From: Calothrix parasitica NIES-267
GTDB taxonomy: Bacteria > Cyanobacteriota > Cyanobacteriia > Cyanobacteriales > Nostocaceae
Direction of reading: 5' to 3'
Assembly: GCF_002368095.1 (NCBI RefSeq)
Contig: NZ_AP018227.1
Span: 4,489,782 to 4,553,781 of the forward strand
DNA: 64,000 nucleotides
Shown here piece after piece: positions 1 to 9,614 of the stretch; position 1 is the first letter of the stretch, and every line of letters starts with the position of its first letter. The notes under the pieces are model-generated. The model saw only the letters and a program-made list of their open reading frames with translations, was not told the DNA's origin and searched no databases. Both the position numbers and the translations under genes were made by a program.

Positions 1-863
1 TTGGAAGTAAAGCTAATTTCACCGACTTGATTTTGAATTGCTGCGATTAAAGTTTCTTCTGGTGTTAATAATCTGGGTGGGGAAGTTTCTTCTAGTTCTT
101 CTTGTGGTACGGTTGTTTCTTCCGGTTGAGAAATGGTTTCTTCTTCCGTAACCGGTGGAATTATAATTTCATCTTCTGTTTTTAGGGTTATTTCTTCTTC
201 CTGTTGCGAAATAGTTTTTTCTTCCGTAACCGGTGGAATTATAATTTCATCTTCTTCTATTGGTAAGGAAGTGACTTCTTCTTGTTGAGTAATAGTGTTT
301 TGTGATTCTATAACTGCTGGAATTTCTGATTTATCTTCTTTAATAGTGTCTTCTTCTACTGGTAAGGAAGCTGTTTCTTTTTGTTGAGCAGGAGTCTTTT
401 CTATGACAGATGGAATTTCTTGCTCTCCTAATTCGATAGATTCGGCTTCGGTAGCAGATACTGGTGCAGGAATTTCGTTATCTGGAGGAATTATTGCTAC
501 TTGTGATGGTTTGCTATCAAAAATATTAGAAGTTATCAAAAATATCATGATAGTTACTCCGCTAATAATTCCTGTCAAAGCTGTATCTGATAACTTTGCG
601 GAAAATCTTGCTGGTAAAATAAGTCTAATTTTTCCTAAAATACCAGTCCATACCTGTTGAAGCTTTTGTAGAAAACCTGGTTTATCTTCGCTACTAGGTG
701 AGGATTCATTTTCTAATTTAACTGCGGTATTTTCTAATAATCCAATTGTTCCTCGCAAAGCTTTAACTAATGACGCTCTCCAAAATGGCAGTTTTTCTGG
801 AGGTGAATAATTTTGTGTTGGTGAATCAATTGGTGGTTGGATATTTTTATTATCTTCTGGCAT
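1..863 (-). CDS. Membrane protein with acidic repeat linker, C-terminus cut by window edge
   Basis: An open frame starts at ATG 863 and runs off the left edge without a stop (287 codons visible). The first 90 residues are polar and Pro/Lys/Glu-containing. One hydrophobic segment lies at about residues 93-113, so this is a single-pass membrane protein. Residues about 115-265 form a low-complexity Glu/Pro/Ile stretch with repeated units of the type EDEIIIPPVTE; at DNA level a 37-bp block is repeated exactly at 141-177 and 219-255. The last visible residues (LLTPEETLIAAIQNQVGEI) look like the beginning of a folded C-terminal domain. I do not recognise a function with certainty. It is the last gene read on this strand before the VWA-MoxR-LRV set, but 330 bp with palindromes separate them, so co-transcription is doubtful. 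Confidence 0.7.
   Translation of the reverse strand, partial: MPEDNKNIQPPIDSPTQNYSPPEKLPFWRASLVKALRGTIGLLENTAVKLENESSPSSEDKPGFLQKLQQVWTGILGKIRLILPARFSAKLSDTALTGIISGVTIMIFLITSNIFDSKPSQVAIIPPDNEIPAPVSATEAESIELGEQEIPSVIEKTPAQQKETASLPVEEDTIKEDKSEIPAVIESQNTITQQEEVTSLPIEEDEIIIPPVTEEKTISQQEEEITLKTEDEIIIPPVTEEETISQPEETTVPQEELEETSPPRLLTPEETLIAAIQNQVGEISFTS
141..255. repeat. Direct repeat pair inside coding region
   Basis: A 37-bp block at 141-177 recurs exactly at 219-255. It encodes the PPVTE-type acidic unit of the truncated membrane protein, so the repeat is a recent in-frame expansion of the linker. Confidence 0.8.
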
Positions 864-1027
864 AGAATTACAAGATAGGGCTTAATAATAGAGGATGTCT
901 AAACAGTTTCGCCAAAGTAATTCTACACAGCACAATTTAATTAAGCATTAAACAAAAGTTAGGAATACTGGGATTTTCAGTAGGGTGGAATACAACATAT
1001 AGCATTCCTAAATTATTTGTGAGATTT

Positions 1028-1062
1028 GAGAAACCCGATTTTTCCAAAAAACCGGGTTTCTG
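1028..1062. repeat. Dispersed hairpin repeat (GAAACCCGG type)
   Basis: Inverted arms GAAACCCG and CCGGGTTTC around a T/A-rich loop. A closely related copy lies at 22339-22371, upstream of the carotenoid oxygenase gene. Confidence 0.7.
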
Positions 1063-1138
1063 ACACCTATCTTTCTCACGACTCATATAGGATTGCTATA
1101 AATACAAAAGATATTTGTAATCCCCAAAAAAAATGAAA

Positions 1139-1161
1139 GAGACGCAGCATTGCTACATCTC
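1139..1161. repeat. Degenerate copy of GAGACGTAGCA palindrome
   Basis: Related to the near-perfect palindromes at 11372, 23898 and 43477, with several substitutions. It sits 32 bp past the VWA stop codon and could act as a terminator hairpin. Confidence 0.6.
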
Positions 1162-1192
1162 TATAAAGCGTGATTATTTAACTAATATTTGT

Positions 1193-2410
1193 TCAGACAG
1201 ACAATAATCTTACAGCTTCCCCAAAAGGAAATTCTTCTAAAGCCAAACCACCGGGGGTAACTACCCACAACACTGGTAGTTCTGGTGCTTTATCAGGGAA
1301 AGTACCATAGCCATCCGTTAAATAAACACATACTCCTTGGGTTTGTCCGTCCCATCTTTGAGCTACTTTATCAAAGAAGGGTACAAAGGATGTACCACCA
1401 CCACCTTGAGGTTTTGGTGGCATTGAATCGGCGTTAATTTCGTAAGGACCGTAAACTTCGGCATCCACGTAATAGAACTCGCATTTGATGTGGGGATAGG
1501 AACTCAAAATACCCTGGACTTCTGAGAAAAATAACCCCAGCAATTTTGTATCGATTGAGCCGCTCGTATCTAAAGCTAAATAAACGCGAATCGATTCTCC
1601 TTGTAAGCTTTCCAGATACATCCTGCGTCCGATAAAGCGACGGTCAAACCCAGAAAAATCAGTAGGGGTTTGAACTAAATATCGCCAAAGATAAGACCTC
1701 CAATCAATCTGAGCAGAATTCAAGGTTTCTAGTTCTCGTTCTATCCCCCCTCCCAGAGTACCTTTGTTTGTAGTACGAGCCACAGTAGCAGCTTGCTGCA
1801 TCGCATTTTGCCAGTGCGCTTCCATTGCAGCTTTCTTTGCTTGGGACATACTATCCCCAGATTGAGAACTAGGAGAACTTTCACCTTTTCCTTGTTTTTC
1901 TCCCGCTTCCTGACTTTCTCCTTGATTACCTTCTTGCTGCGAACCACCAGCATCTTCCGGTGGACTATCAAGTAAATCGGGGTTAGTTAATTCTGGTGCA
2001 TTGTCAGCATCTTGAAGCAAGATTTCATAAACTTCTTCAACGCTCAAATTTTCTAAATTAACTTCTCTCAAAGTTCCTTCAGGTAATTCAAAACCATGGA
2101 CAGCAATCATACCGTTGATAACAATATCAGCAGCAATATTCCACAGTTGAGCATCCCGAACACCCCGACGGGGTACGTGAAGCAGTGCAGCGTGTAAAAC
2201 TTCATGCAGCAAAACACCATCAAGTTGTTTGGGAGGTAAAGATAATAGAAACTCTACATTGTAGAAAATATCTTTCCCATCAGTAGCAGCAGTTGGTAAT
2301 TTTTCCGTAGGAACAAAACGAGCAAACATCGCCAAAGTTGCAAAGAAAGGCGATTTTGTTTGCAATCGTAACAAAGACGCGCTAATACTTTTTTGAATAT
2401 CTTCAGTCAT
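1193..2410 (-). CDS. VWA-like / metallopeptidase-like protein paired with MoxR ATPase
   Basis: 405 aa. The N-terminal part resembles the putative metallopeptidase domain of the DUF2201 type: HEVLH at residues 69-73 gives the zinc-binding HExxH pattern. Residues about 140-190 are a Gly/Ser/Gln/Glu-rich linker. The C-terminal third is a VWA-like domain with an intact MIDAS start DTSGS at 281-285 and a later TDGYG motif. Such proteins are regularly encoded next to MoxR AAA ATPases and are thought to work with them as a metal-dependent adaptor or remodelling pair. Here it follows the MoxR gene on the same strand with a 175-bp repeat-rich spacer. It is probably cytosolic, as no signal peptide is visible. 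Whether HExxH is catalytic is unknown. Confidence 0.85.
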   Translation of the reverse strand: MTEDIQKSISASLLRLQTKSPFFATLAMFARFVPTEKLPTAATDGKDIFYNVEFLLSLPPKQLDGVLLHEVLHAALLHVPRRGVRDAQLWNIAADIVINGMIAVHGFELPEGTLREVNLENLSVEEVYEILLQDADNAPELTNPDLLDSPPEDAGGSQQEGNQGESQEAGEKQGKGESSPSSQSGDSMSQAKKAAMEAHWQNAMQQAATVARTTNKGTLGGGIERELETLNSAQIDWRSYLWRYLVQTPTDFSGFDRRFIGRRMYLESLQGESIRVYLALDTSGSIDTKLLGLFFSEVQGILSSYPHIKCEFYYVDAEVYGPYEINADSMPPKPQGGGGTSFVPFFDKVAQRWDGQTQGVCVYLTDGYGTFPDKAPELPVLWVVTPGGLALEEFPFGEAVRLLSV

Positions 2411-2585
2411 TTGAAAGTAGAAGTAAGTAAGGTCAAAGGTTAAAAGTCAAAGGTCAAAGGTGAGGAGTTAAAAGTTACGAATTAAGATTTAAGAGTTAAT
2501 AATTACTAACAGTATTCCTTCAAAAAAAAAGGATAATTACAATCAATATTTACCTTTAATCTTTAACCTTTGACCTTTGCCCTGT

Positions 2586-3587
2586 TTACGGTTTCTGTGA
2601 TTCTAGATAATCTTGCAATAGCTTCTTGAATTCTGGTTCCTTGCTGAGTAGATTTGCTAAGATTCCCCGCTTACCTTTACTCTCCATAGTTCGCGATAAG
2701 TCAACTGCAAAAAGTCTTACCCACTCATTTGTTGCGACTTGATTTAACCAGTTGAAAGCGTTCAGTGCTTGATTTGCATTATCAGCGCGTACTGTCAATC
2801 CAATTACCGTTGCATATCTAACGCTGGGTTCTTTCGGAAATTGAATACTGTCGCCTTTTCCTTCCAAAATAGCGATGAGATTCGGAAGATTTTCGTACAT
2901 GGAAATGTATGAATTGAACTCGGTTGCAGCAGCGGTTCCTACTGCTGGACTGATTGCTAATCCGGCAGAATGCAAGTCACTGGCCATTACCCAAGAACGA
3001 GGAGAAGGCCAAGCTGGTTGTTGCGGGTCAATTTTGTGTAATAAAGTGGTGCGGAAGGAGAGAAAAGCGATTATCTGCTCGTGTACTCCTTTGTCTAAAG
3101 CATAAGCTTTGAAACTTTCAAAATCTGGCTGTACTTCTAAATGCAAAAATCTATTTGCTAGAGGTGAAGGCATATCGAATACGGCTGCGCGGTCTTCTTT
3201 ACGGTTGCCCGCAGCCCATACAAACCAACCATCAGGGACTTCGTAGGAGCCTACACAGCGGTCTAAAATTAACTGTTGTGCAACTCCCTGCATCGCCGGA
3301 GGAGCCATGTTCAATTCATCAAGGAACAATACACCTTTACCTTTATGAGGCAAAAATTCCGGCGGAAACCATTTAGAAATACCATTCTCAGCTACAGGCA
3401 GACCCCGTAAATCTGTAGGTGCCAATTGAGACAGGCGAACATCAACAAAATCAATATCGCCTTCTTTCGCTAGCTGACCCACAATACTAGATTTACCAAT
3501 ACCGGGAGGTCCCCAAATCATCGTACTGATTTGAATATTATTACTAATAAGCTGGTCTAAAAATACTTTAAGTTCGCTGGGAGTCAT
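2586..3587 (-). CDS. MoxR-type AAA+ ATPase
   Basis: 333 aa, starting directly with the AAA module. The Walker A motif GPPGIGKS lies at residues 26-33 and Walker B VLFLDE at 86-91; the sensor region (WAAGNRKED) and an arginine-rich segment before NRFLHLEV follow, as in the MoxR branch. MoxR ATPases act as chaperone-like remodelers together with VWA-domain partners, and the VWA gene lies immediately downstream. The LRV-repeat gene lies 93 bp upstream on the same strand, so the three genes probably form one transcription unit. The substrate is not predictable from sequence. Confidence 0.9.
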   Translation of the reverse strand: MTPSELKVFLDQLISNNIQISTMIWGPPGIGKSSIVGQLAKEGDIDFVDVRLSQLAPTDLRGLPVAENGISKWFPPEFLPHKGKGVLFLDELNMAPPAMQGVAQQLILDRCVGSYEVPDGWFVWAAGNRKEDRAAVFDMPSPLANRFLHLEVQPDFESFKAYALDKGVHEQIIAFLSFRTTLLHKIDPQQPAWPSPRSWVMASDLHSAGLAISPAVGTAAATEFNSYISMYENLPNLIAILEGKGDSIQFPKEPSVRYATVIGLTVRADNANQALNAFNWLNQVATNEWVRLFAVDLSRTMESKGKRGILANLLSKEPEFKKLLQDYLESQKP

Positions 3588-3680
3588 AGGATTTTGGATT
3601 TTAGATTTAAGAATAGTTAGGAGTTAGGAATTAGGAGTTAATAAGAGTTAGTTAATATTTTTATTCTTTAACCTTTAACC

Positions 3681-5462
3681 TTATCCTTGCCGTTTCCTTA
3701 AGGAGCGCTTTGCAGATTTAGAAACAACGGGGTCTTCGTCTTCTGCTAGGTGTTCTAGAATTTCTTGGGGTGTCTCTCGATGTCTGGCTACAAATAGCTT
3801 TTCGGTGGGGACAACGCTCGTAGAGAATTCTTCTAGTAACTTCTGACGGAGTTTGAATGGGGTATTGGGATGCTGCACTATATCCCAGTCGTATCGGAAA
3901 AATTGCGTGAGTTGCTCTAATGCTGTGGCTGGGGTGTTGGGGTTTCGAGCAATGAATGAGCGCAAATGCCAATCTTTAATCAAAAGTTCTAAAATATGTG
4001 CTGGTGTTTTCGGATTGCTAACTACCGCTTGACGTACTTCTAATCGCCAATCTTCAGATAGCTTCTCTAAAACATGGGGGGGAGTATTGATATTTTTCGC
4101 GACACCATAACGAACATCTTTGGATGTATCTTTGGCAAGTTCCTCTAGAATTGGCGATGGAGTGCGAGTATTTAAGGCAATCCAAGGTCGTAATTCCGGT
4201 GACTTTTTCGCCCATTGAGTCAAAATAGACACTGGAGCTTTGTCATGCTGGGCTACATATTTACGAACCGATAAACGCTCATCCAATGCTAAACGCCAAA
4301 GTATTTTCTGTAAGGTAGAGTCTGGTGTATTGGGATGACGCGCTAACAATAAGTCATGAAACGGTGTACCACCTAATATTTCCAAGACGTAACCAGGAGT
4401 ATTAACATTTCTGGCTACAGCAGCTTGTATATCTCCCCGACTATCTATTGCCAATTCTTCAAGAGTCGAAGCAGGAGTACTGGGATTTTCCGCAATAAAC
4501 TGACGCAATTGCAAGTCTTGGGCTGCTTTTACTAACAAATACGGTGGTGTATTCGGATGTCTTGCTACCATTTGACGCACCCTTTCAATTGGATGGTCTG
4601 CCATTTCCTCTAGCCAATCGCTAGGAATATGAGGATTTTGAGGCAGAAAACTCATCGTATGTACCCGATAATCCGTTGCCAATTCGATTATCAAGTCCTT
4701 CGTTAAGTCAGAACGTTTAGCAATAGCACTTTTGACTTTGGTATATGGAACCTTAATCAAAGCTTCAAGAACATTTAGCGGTGTGTTGGGATTTTGAGCA
4801 ATATTCGTTTCAATCGCAACTCTTAAATTCCAATTCGGTTCTGGATTTTCGATTAAAATCTCCAAAACTCTCACGGGAATTTTTGAATATTTAGATAAAT
4901 GCAAGCGCACCGAACCTGCACCATGTTGGGCTAACTTTTCTAAAACTGTCTGCGATACATCTTTGCGTAGTGCAATACATAAACCTAGCTCTGGGTCGTA
5001 TCTGCTCTTCATTGCTAGCTGCACTAAAATTGGTTCCGAAGCTTGTTTGTGTTTGGCTACAGCTTCCAATACTAAAGAGTTGGAATGCATGACAGCACAA
5101 GCCAAAAACCATTCTGGTGCATCATCCTGCTTTAAAAGCTTTAACAAAGACCAATATGATATATCTGTTGCTAAATTAGGATTTTCTAACATTAATAGAG
5201 ACAGCACCGGGTTTGAGAAAAATTGTTGAGGAAAATCCCCTGCTAATTTCAGCAGTACATCAGTTGGTGCATTCGGATTTATGGTAACAGCTTCACGGGT
5301 AGCCTTATCTTCACTCGCTGCCAACTCCCGTAATAACTCCGGTTCTGCACTAGGATTAGTTGCCACTAACCTTCCGAGTTCTACACTTTCATAAGCAAGA
5401 ATCCTCAGCTTATCCGGTGGAGTCGTTTCGTCAGCTGCAAGTTGTTCTGGGGTTGGGTACAT
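3681..5462 (-). CDS. Leucine-rich-repeat-variant (LRV) solenoid protein
   Basis: 593 aa built almost entirely of about 24-residue units with the pattern NPNTPxxVLExLAxDxxxxVRxxVA, more than 20 copies. This matches the LRV repeat, an all-helical HEAT-like solenoid first known from Azotobacter. The N-terminal Cys cluster that binds Fe-S in the Azotobacter LRV protein is not seen here. No signal peptide or membrane segment is visible. It is the first gene of the three-gene minus-strand set with MoxR and VWA genes, so a role as the substrate-recognition or scaffold partner of the MoxR/VWA pair is a reasonable inference. The ATG at 5462 is the first in-frame start after stops. Confidence 0.85.
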   Translation of the reverse strand: MYPTPEQLAADETTPPDKLRILAYESVELGRLVATNPSAEPELLRELAASEDKATREAVTINPNAPTDVLLKLAGDFPQQFFSNPVLSLLMLENPNLATDISYWSLLKLLKQDDAPEWFLACAVMHSNSLVLEAVAKHKQASEPILVQLAMKSRYDPELGLCIALRKDVSQTVLEKLAQHGAGSVRLHLSKYSKIPVRVLEILIENPEPNWNLRVAIETNIAQNPNTPLNVLEALIKVPYTKVKSAIAKRSDLTKDLIIELATDYRVHTMSFLPQNPHIPSDWLEEMADHPIERVRQMVARHPNTPPYLLVKAAQDLQLRQFIAENPSTPASTLEELAIDSRGDIQAAVARNVNTPGYVLEILGGTPFHDLLLARHPNTPDSTLQKILWRLALDERLSVRKYVAQHDKAPVSILTQWAKKSPELRPWIALNTRTPSPILEELAKDTSKDVRYGVAKNINTPPHVLEKLSEDWRLEVRQAVVSNPKTPAHILELLIKDWHLRSFIARNPNTPATALEQLTQFFRYDWDIVQHPNTPFKLRQKLLEEFSTSVVPTEKLFVARHRETPQEILEHLAEDEDPVVSKSAKRSLRKRQG

Positions 5463-5856
5463 GAGCGCTAACCTACTTATGCGCGTAGATGTATTATTTT
5501 ATTCTGTTATTCATAGTGATTTCTAGTAAAAAAGCTACATTTTCCCGCTTGGTAGTAAATTACTTTGATAACTAATAAACAAGGGTTATCTAAAACACTG
5601 TATTAAAACTGTAACTGTCTAAATACTTAGTAAAATTAGCTTATATAGGCTTGTAGCATAGAATTCTAATAGCAATCTCTTTTTCTATTTATGTGAAATT
5701 TTATCTAAATTATGGCAATAATATTTTTATATTAAGTATTGAATTACAAGTATTTATAAATACAAAATACTATCGAAATTGAAACTGTAATTATCTCTAT
5801 GATTTACTTAAAATTCTTTCAAGAATTAAATCAATCTTGCTTGATAAAATCAGTGA
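5463..5856. other. AT-rich intergenic region between divergent genes
   Basis: Separates the minus-strand LRV gene from the plus-strand Rpn-type gene. It must carry both promoters; no clear repeat, RNA gene or further reading frame was seen. Confidence 0.4.
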
Positions 5857-6654
5857 ATGTATGACAACATCTGTAAATTTTTAGCTGAAAACTTTTCTAC
5901 TGACTTCACAAACTGGCTTTTAGGAGAACCAATAGCTTTAACCGAACTCAGTCCTAAAGAGCTTTCACTCGAACCGATTCGAGCCGATGCTTTAATTCTC
6001 TTACAGTCGGACGAACAAATCCTGCATATTGAATTTCAAACCGAACCAGATTCCAGAATACCTTTCCGAATGGCAGATTACAGACTGCGAGGTTATCGTC
6101 GCTTTCCGGAAAAGGAAATGTATCAAGTTGTAATTTATCTCAACCGAACAAATTCAGAGTTAGTTTATCAAAACACATTTACGCTAAGTCGCACCCGTCA
6201 TGAGTTTGAAGTAATTCGACTCTGGGAGCAACCTGCTGAAATATTTCTCGAAAACCCCGGTTTGCTAGCTTTCGCTGTATTGAGCAGTACCCTAAATCCT
6301 GAAAACGTACTCAATCAAGTTGCGACTCAGATAAATGAAATTTCCGATAATCGCACTCAAAGTAATATTGCTGCATCCACCGCAATTTTAGCTAGCTTAG
6401 TATTGGATAAAGACTTAATCAAAAGAATTTTGAGGTCAGATATTATGCGCGAATCACCAATTTATCAAGAAATTTTGCAAGAAGGAGAAGAGAAAGGTAG
6501 AGCAGAAGGAAAAGCAGAAGGTAGAGCTGAAACTTTACAGCAGGTAGCTATCAATCTACTCAACACTGGTATGAATTTAGAAGATATATCGAGAATAACT
6601 GGATTATCTGTTGAAGAATTGCAAATTCTGCAAAACAATAATCATGAACAATAA
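5857..6654 (+). CDS. Rpn/PD-(D/E)XK nuclease family protein
   Basis: 265 aa. The N-terminal half has the PD-(D/E)XK-like core of Rpn/PDDEXK-transposase proteins: an RADALI strand followed by LHIEFQTE (E-x-Q variant of E-x-K) and the FRMADYRLRGYRR helix, all within residues about 40-95. The C-terminus has the charged EEKGRAEGKAEGRAE segment and a helix ending in an ITGLSVEELQ-type motif, both usual in the cyanobacterial multicopy family. Rpn proteins promote RecA-independent recombination in E. coli; the cyanobacterial members are uncharacterised but often occur in many copies per genome. It stands alone here, with no toxin-antitoxin partner visible. Confidence 0.85.
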   Translation: MYDNICKFLAENFSTDFTNWLLGEPIALTELSPKELSLEPIRADALILLQSDEQILHIEFQTEPDSRIPFRMADYRLRGYRRFPEKEMYQVVIYLNRTNSELVYQNTFTLSRTRHEFEVIRLWEQPAEIFLENPGLLAFAVLSSTLNPENVLNQVATQINEISDNRTQSNIAASTAILASLVLDKDLIKRILRSDIMRESPIYQEILQEGEEKGRAEGKAEGRAETLQQVAINLLNTGMNLEDISRITGLSVEELQILQNNNHEQ

Positions 6655-6739
6655 CTTACATTAAATTAGATTTCAATTTGTCCTCAAAGTAAAATCGTCA
6701 ATTTAATTTTAAATAAAATTTTTTATAAATACTTTGAGG

Positions 6740-7147
6740 TCAATTAACCAACCATTTACCAACAACCTGACTCATACCAAAGGGTTGTTCGGTAAAACCA
6801 GTTTTTCGATAAAATTCTGTAGTATCATCCGTGAATAAATATACGTGCTGTCCTTTCAAATTATTTAATAGAATATCCATCATTTGGCGTGCAATTCCTT
6901 GATTGCGGTACGCACTAAGCGTCCAGACATCGACAACGTAAGCATTACATACACCATCGGACAAAACACGGGCTGTACCAACTATGCGATTATCTGTATA
7001 AGCAACACAAGTAGCATAGCTATTTTCAAAAGATTTTTTGAGTTGTTCGGGGCTTCGTCCGTTGTCAAAAGCGTCTTCCTGTAGCGTTGTTTGCATCTCC
7101 ATCCAATCAATATTTGTTAAATCTGTTTTATAAGTTACTTTTTGCAT
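6740..7147 (-). CDS. GNAT-family N-acetyltransferase
   Basis: 135 aa from ATG 7147; the frame can be extended to a GTG at 7207, but the added 20 residues are not family-like. The acetyl-CoA loop motif appears as YRNQGIARQMM, preceded by the VVDVWTLSAYR strand, and the C-terminal strand FYRKTGFTEQPFGM is typical of GNAT proteins. The substrate cannot be told. It converges with the Rpn-type gene, about 85 bp apart, and is divergent from ycf46. Confidence 0.85.
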   Translation of the reverse strand: MQKVTYKTDLTNIDWMEMQTTLQEDAFDNGRSPEQLKKSFENSYATCVAYTDNRIVGTARVLSDGVCNAYVVDVWTLSAYRNQGIARQMMDILLNNLKGQHVYLFTDDTTEFYRKTGFTEQPFGMSQVVGKWLVN

Positions 7148-7347
7148 CACAATTAATTTTGTCTTTTCTGTATTACAAGTAGTATAAAGCTTCACAAGGA
7201 TAAACACTTTTCTTTTGAAATTTCCTCCCCGACCTGAAAACCTTGTTAATCCTTTCTCTTCACTCCCCTTATCTGCATAGTTTATTTTTCTTATTTACCA
7301 AACGCAATGAAAACCGGAAAAATAAAATAAACGACTAAAAAACACCT

Positions 7348-8862
7348 ATGACATTCCGCGAAGAGTTTACATTACTATTACGCGCTCGTTACTCTTTGGT
7401 TTATATTCCTACTCGGGAAGAAGAACGTTTAGAAGCCGTAATCAAGGAAGAAGCTACTAAACAAGGTAATCGTCAGGTCTATACCTGGGATTTTGTAGAC
7501 GGGTATCAAGGTAGTCCTAACGATGCAGGTTTCGGAAGACGCAATCCTTTACAAGCTTTGGAATTTGTAGAAAAATTACATGCATCCGCACCTGCTGTAC
7601 TGATTCTTCGGGATTTTCATCGATTTCTAGATGATGTTGCTATTTCGCGCAAACTCCGTAATCTAGCCCGTTTACTCAAATCACAACCAAAAAATATTGT
7701 CATACTTTCTCCTAATGTCGCAATTCCCGATGATTTAGCAGAAGTATTGACTGTATTAGAATTCCCTTTACCTAGCGCTACAGAAATACAAACCGAAATC
7801 GAAAAATTATTAACTGCTACAAATAATTCTCTTCCCAGTCAGGTTTTAAATGAATTGGTTCGTTCCGCTCAAGGGCTGAGTATGGAACGGATTCGCCGGG
7901 TTTTGTCGAGGGCGATCGCCGCACGTGGGGAGTTACAATCGGAAGATGTGGAATTGGTTTTACAGGAAAAGCGTCAAACTATCCGTCAAACTCAAATTCT
8001 TGATTTTATTCCCGCTACAGAACAAATTTCCGATATCGGTGGATTGGATAATCTTAAAGATTGGTTATTACGTCGGGGTGGTGGTTTCAGCGAAAAAGCC
8101 AGACAGTACGGTTTACCCCATCCTCGCGGTTTGCTCTTGGTCGGAATTCAAGGAACTGGTAAATCATTAACTGCGAAAGCTATAGCTCACCATTGGCATT
8201 TACCTTTACTACGCTTGGATGTGGGAAGATTATTTGGTGGTTTAGTCGGTGAATCGGAATCGCGCACTCGTCAAATGATACAGGTATCTGAAGCGCTGGC
8301 TCCTTGTATCCTGTGGATAGATGAGATAGATAAAGCCTTTTCGGGACTTGGAAGCAAAGGTGACGGTGGAACCACTAGTAGAGTTTTCGGTACATTTATT
8401 ACTTGGATGGCAGAAAAAACCTCACCCGTGTTTGTAGTTGCTACCGCGAACGAAATTCAAGAATTACCACCGGAATTATTGCGTAAAGGCAGATTTGATG
8501 AAATATTCTTTGTCGGTTTACCAATTCAAGAGGAAAGAAAAGCCATTTTCAACGTGCATTTATCGCGATTGCGTCCTCACAATATTAAAGATTACGATAT
8601 TGATAGATTAGCTTACGAAACACCCGACTTTTCCGGTGCAGAAATTGAGCAAACATTGATTGAAGCAATGCACATCGGTTTTAGTCAAAACCGCGATTTT
8701 ACTACAGATGATATTTTAGAAGCTGCAAGTCAAATCATACCTTTAGCCAGAACTGCTCAAGAAAAAATTGAACAATTACGTCAATGGGCTAGTTCGGGAA
8801 GAGCGCGTCTTGCATCGAAGCATAATCCTTTGAGTGACAGGATTCAACAACAGTTACAGTAA
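7348..8862 (+). CDS. ycf46: Ycf46 AAA+ ATPase
   Basis: 504 aa, the usual length for Ycf46, a protein conserved in cyanobacteria and in red-lineage plastid genomes. Residues 1-210 are the family-specific N-terminal region, beginning MTFREEFTLLLRARY. The AAA core follows, with Walker A GIQGTGKS at 266-273, Walker B ILWIDE at 321-326 and an arginine-finger region in LLRKGRFDEIF. The family has been linked to inorganic-carbon use in Synechocystis; its biochemical target is not settled. A HIP1 octamer lies inside the gene at 7912. It is a single gene with no operon partner. Confidence 0.92.
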   Translation: MTFREEFTLLLRARYSLVYIPTREEERLEAVIKEEATKQGNRQVYTWDFVDGYQGSPNDAGFGRRNPLQALEFVEKLHASAPAVLILRDFHRFLDDVAISRKLRNLARLLKSQPKNIVILSPNVAIPDDLAEVLTVLEFPLPSATEIQTEIEKLLTATNNSLPSQVLNELVRSAQGLSMERIRRVLSRAIAARGELQSEDVELVLQEKRQTIRQTQILDFIPATEQISDIGGLDNLKDWLLRRGGGFSEKARQYGLPHPRGLLLVGIQGTGKSLTAKAIAHHWHLPLLRLDVGRLFGGLVGESESRTRQMIQVSEALAPCILWIDEIDKAFSGLGSKGDGGTTSRVFGTFITWMAEKTSPVFVVATANEIQELPPELLRKGRFDEIFFVGLPIQEERKAIFNVHLSRLRPHNIKDYDIDRLAYETPDFSGAEIEQTLIEAMHIGFSQNRDFTTDDILEAASQIIPLARTAQEKIEQLRQWASSGRARLASKHNPLSDRIQQQLQ

Positions 8863-9614
8863 AAAGAAGATTTTTAAGAGTTAGGAATTGAGAGGACGAA
8901 AGTTTAATTTTTCCTTTCATTTTCCTTTTTCTTAGGTTCGTATACTAATAGCTTTTTAGAATTTTTATTTCAGTAAAATAACAATTGAGAACAAGTAATT
9001 ATCATCACATATTGATTCCTACGTTTTGTGATAATATTACGTAAGTTTTGCGGTCTAGTTTTTGTTATCTACGGAACTTTTTTGTCGTAATATATTGTAT
9101 TTTTGAAAGTGGAAATCTGGGTCATAAGTTAGAATCCCTTTCATTAATAATATTTACATCAGCGTTACTCTAACGAGTCAGCAAGCTGAACACGCAGTAA
9201 GTCGTCAGACTAAGCGTCTTTGTTCAGCTTGCTGACCCATTAGGGTAAGGAGATATTACGAATTATACTTACGTCTCGGGTTATCAAAAATCCGGTTTCT
9301 TTATCAAAGTTTAATTTGTTCAACTTATAATCTTTATAAAAACTGATTTTATTGATAGTAAGTATTGTGCGATACTCACTCTAGATATAAATAGTAATGC
9401 ATAGTCAATTATATGTATCATGATTTAATTAGTATAAAGTTTTTAATAACTAATTTGCTTTTAACTATTTTCTGAATTCGTAATAATATCTTCATCAATT
9501 TAATTAACTATTTTATTCATGATTAAATACATCAGGGATGATTACTTAACATTCGGTTCGCTATTTTTCCGCGCCTCGTAAATAACTAATCAACCCATCA
9601 AACCTTACTCAATT
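8863..9614. other. Long intergenic region with a large inverted repeat
   Basis: No gene seen in about 750 bp. The main feature is the inverted repeat at 9165-9248. The rest is AT-rich and probably includes the promoter of the peptidoglycan-binding protein gene. Confidence 0.5.
9165..9248. repeat. Large inverted repeat, 28-nt arms
   Basis: Arms at 9165-9192 and 9221-9248 match at 25 of 28 positions, with a perfect 16-nt core (GTCAGCAAGCTGAACA) and a 28-nt loop that can itself fold (AGAC / GTCT). It looks like a foldback element or MITE remnant rather than a simple terminator, since no T-run follows. Confidence 0.75.

Larger units (their letters stand above)
864..1192. other. Intergenic, two palindromic repeats
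   Basis: No gene seen. It holds a hairpin repeat at 1028-1062 (GAAACCCG / CCGGGTTTC arms) and a degenerate copy of the GAGACGTAGCA palindrome at 1139-1161, just past the stop of the VWA gene. Confidence 0.6.

Noticed and set aside
1741-1975. Open frames of 60-76 codons on both strands inside the VWA gene
   Set aside because: They are shadows of the Gly/Ser/Glu-rich linker coding region; the VWA frame has intact domains on both sides.
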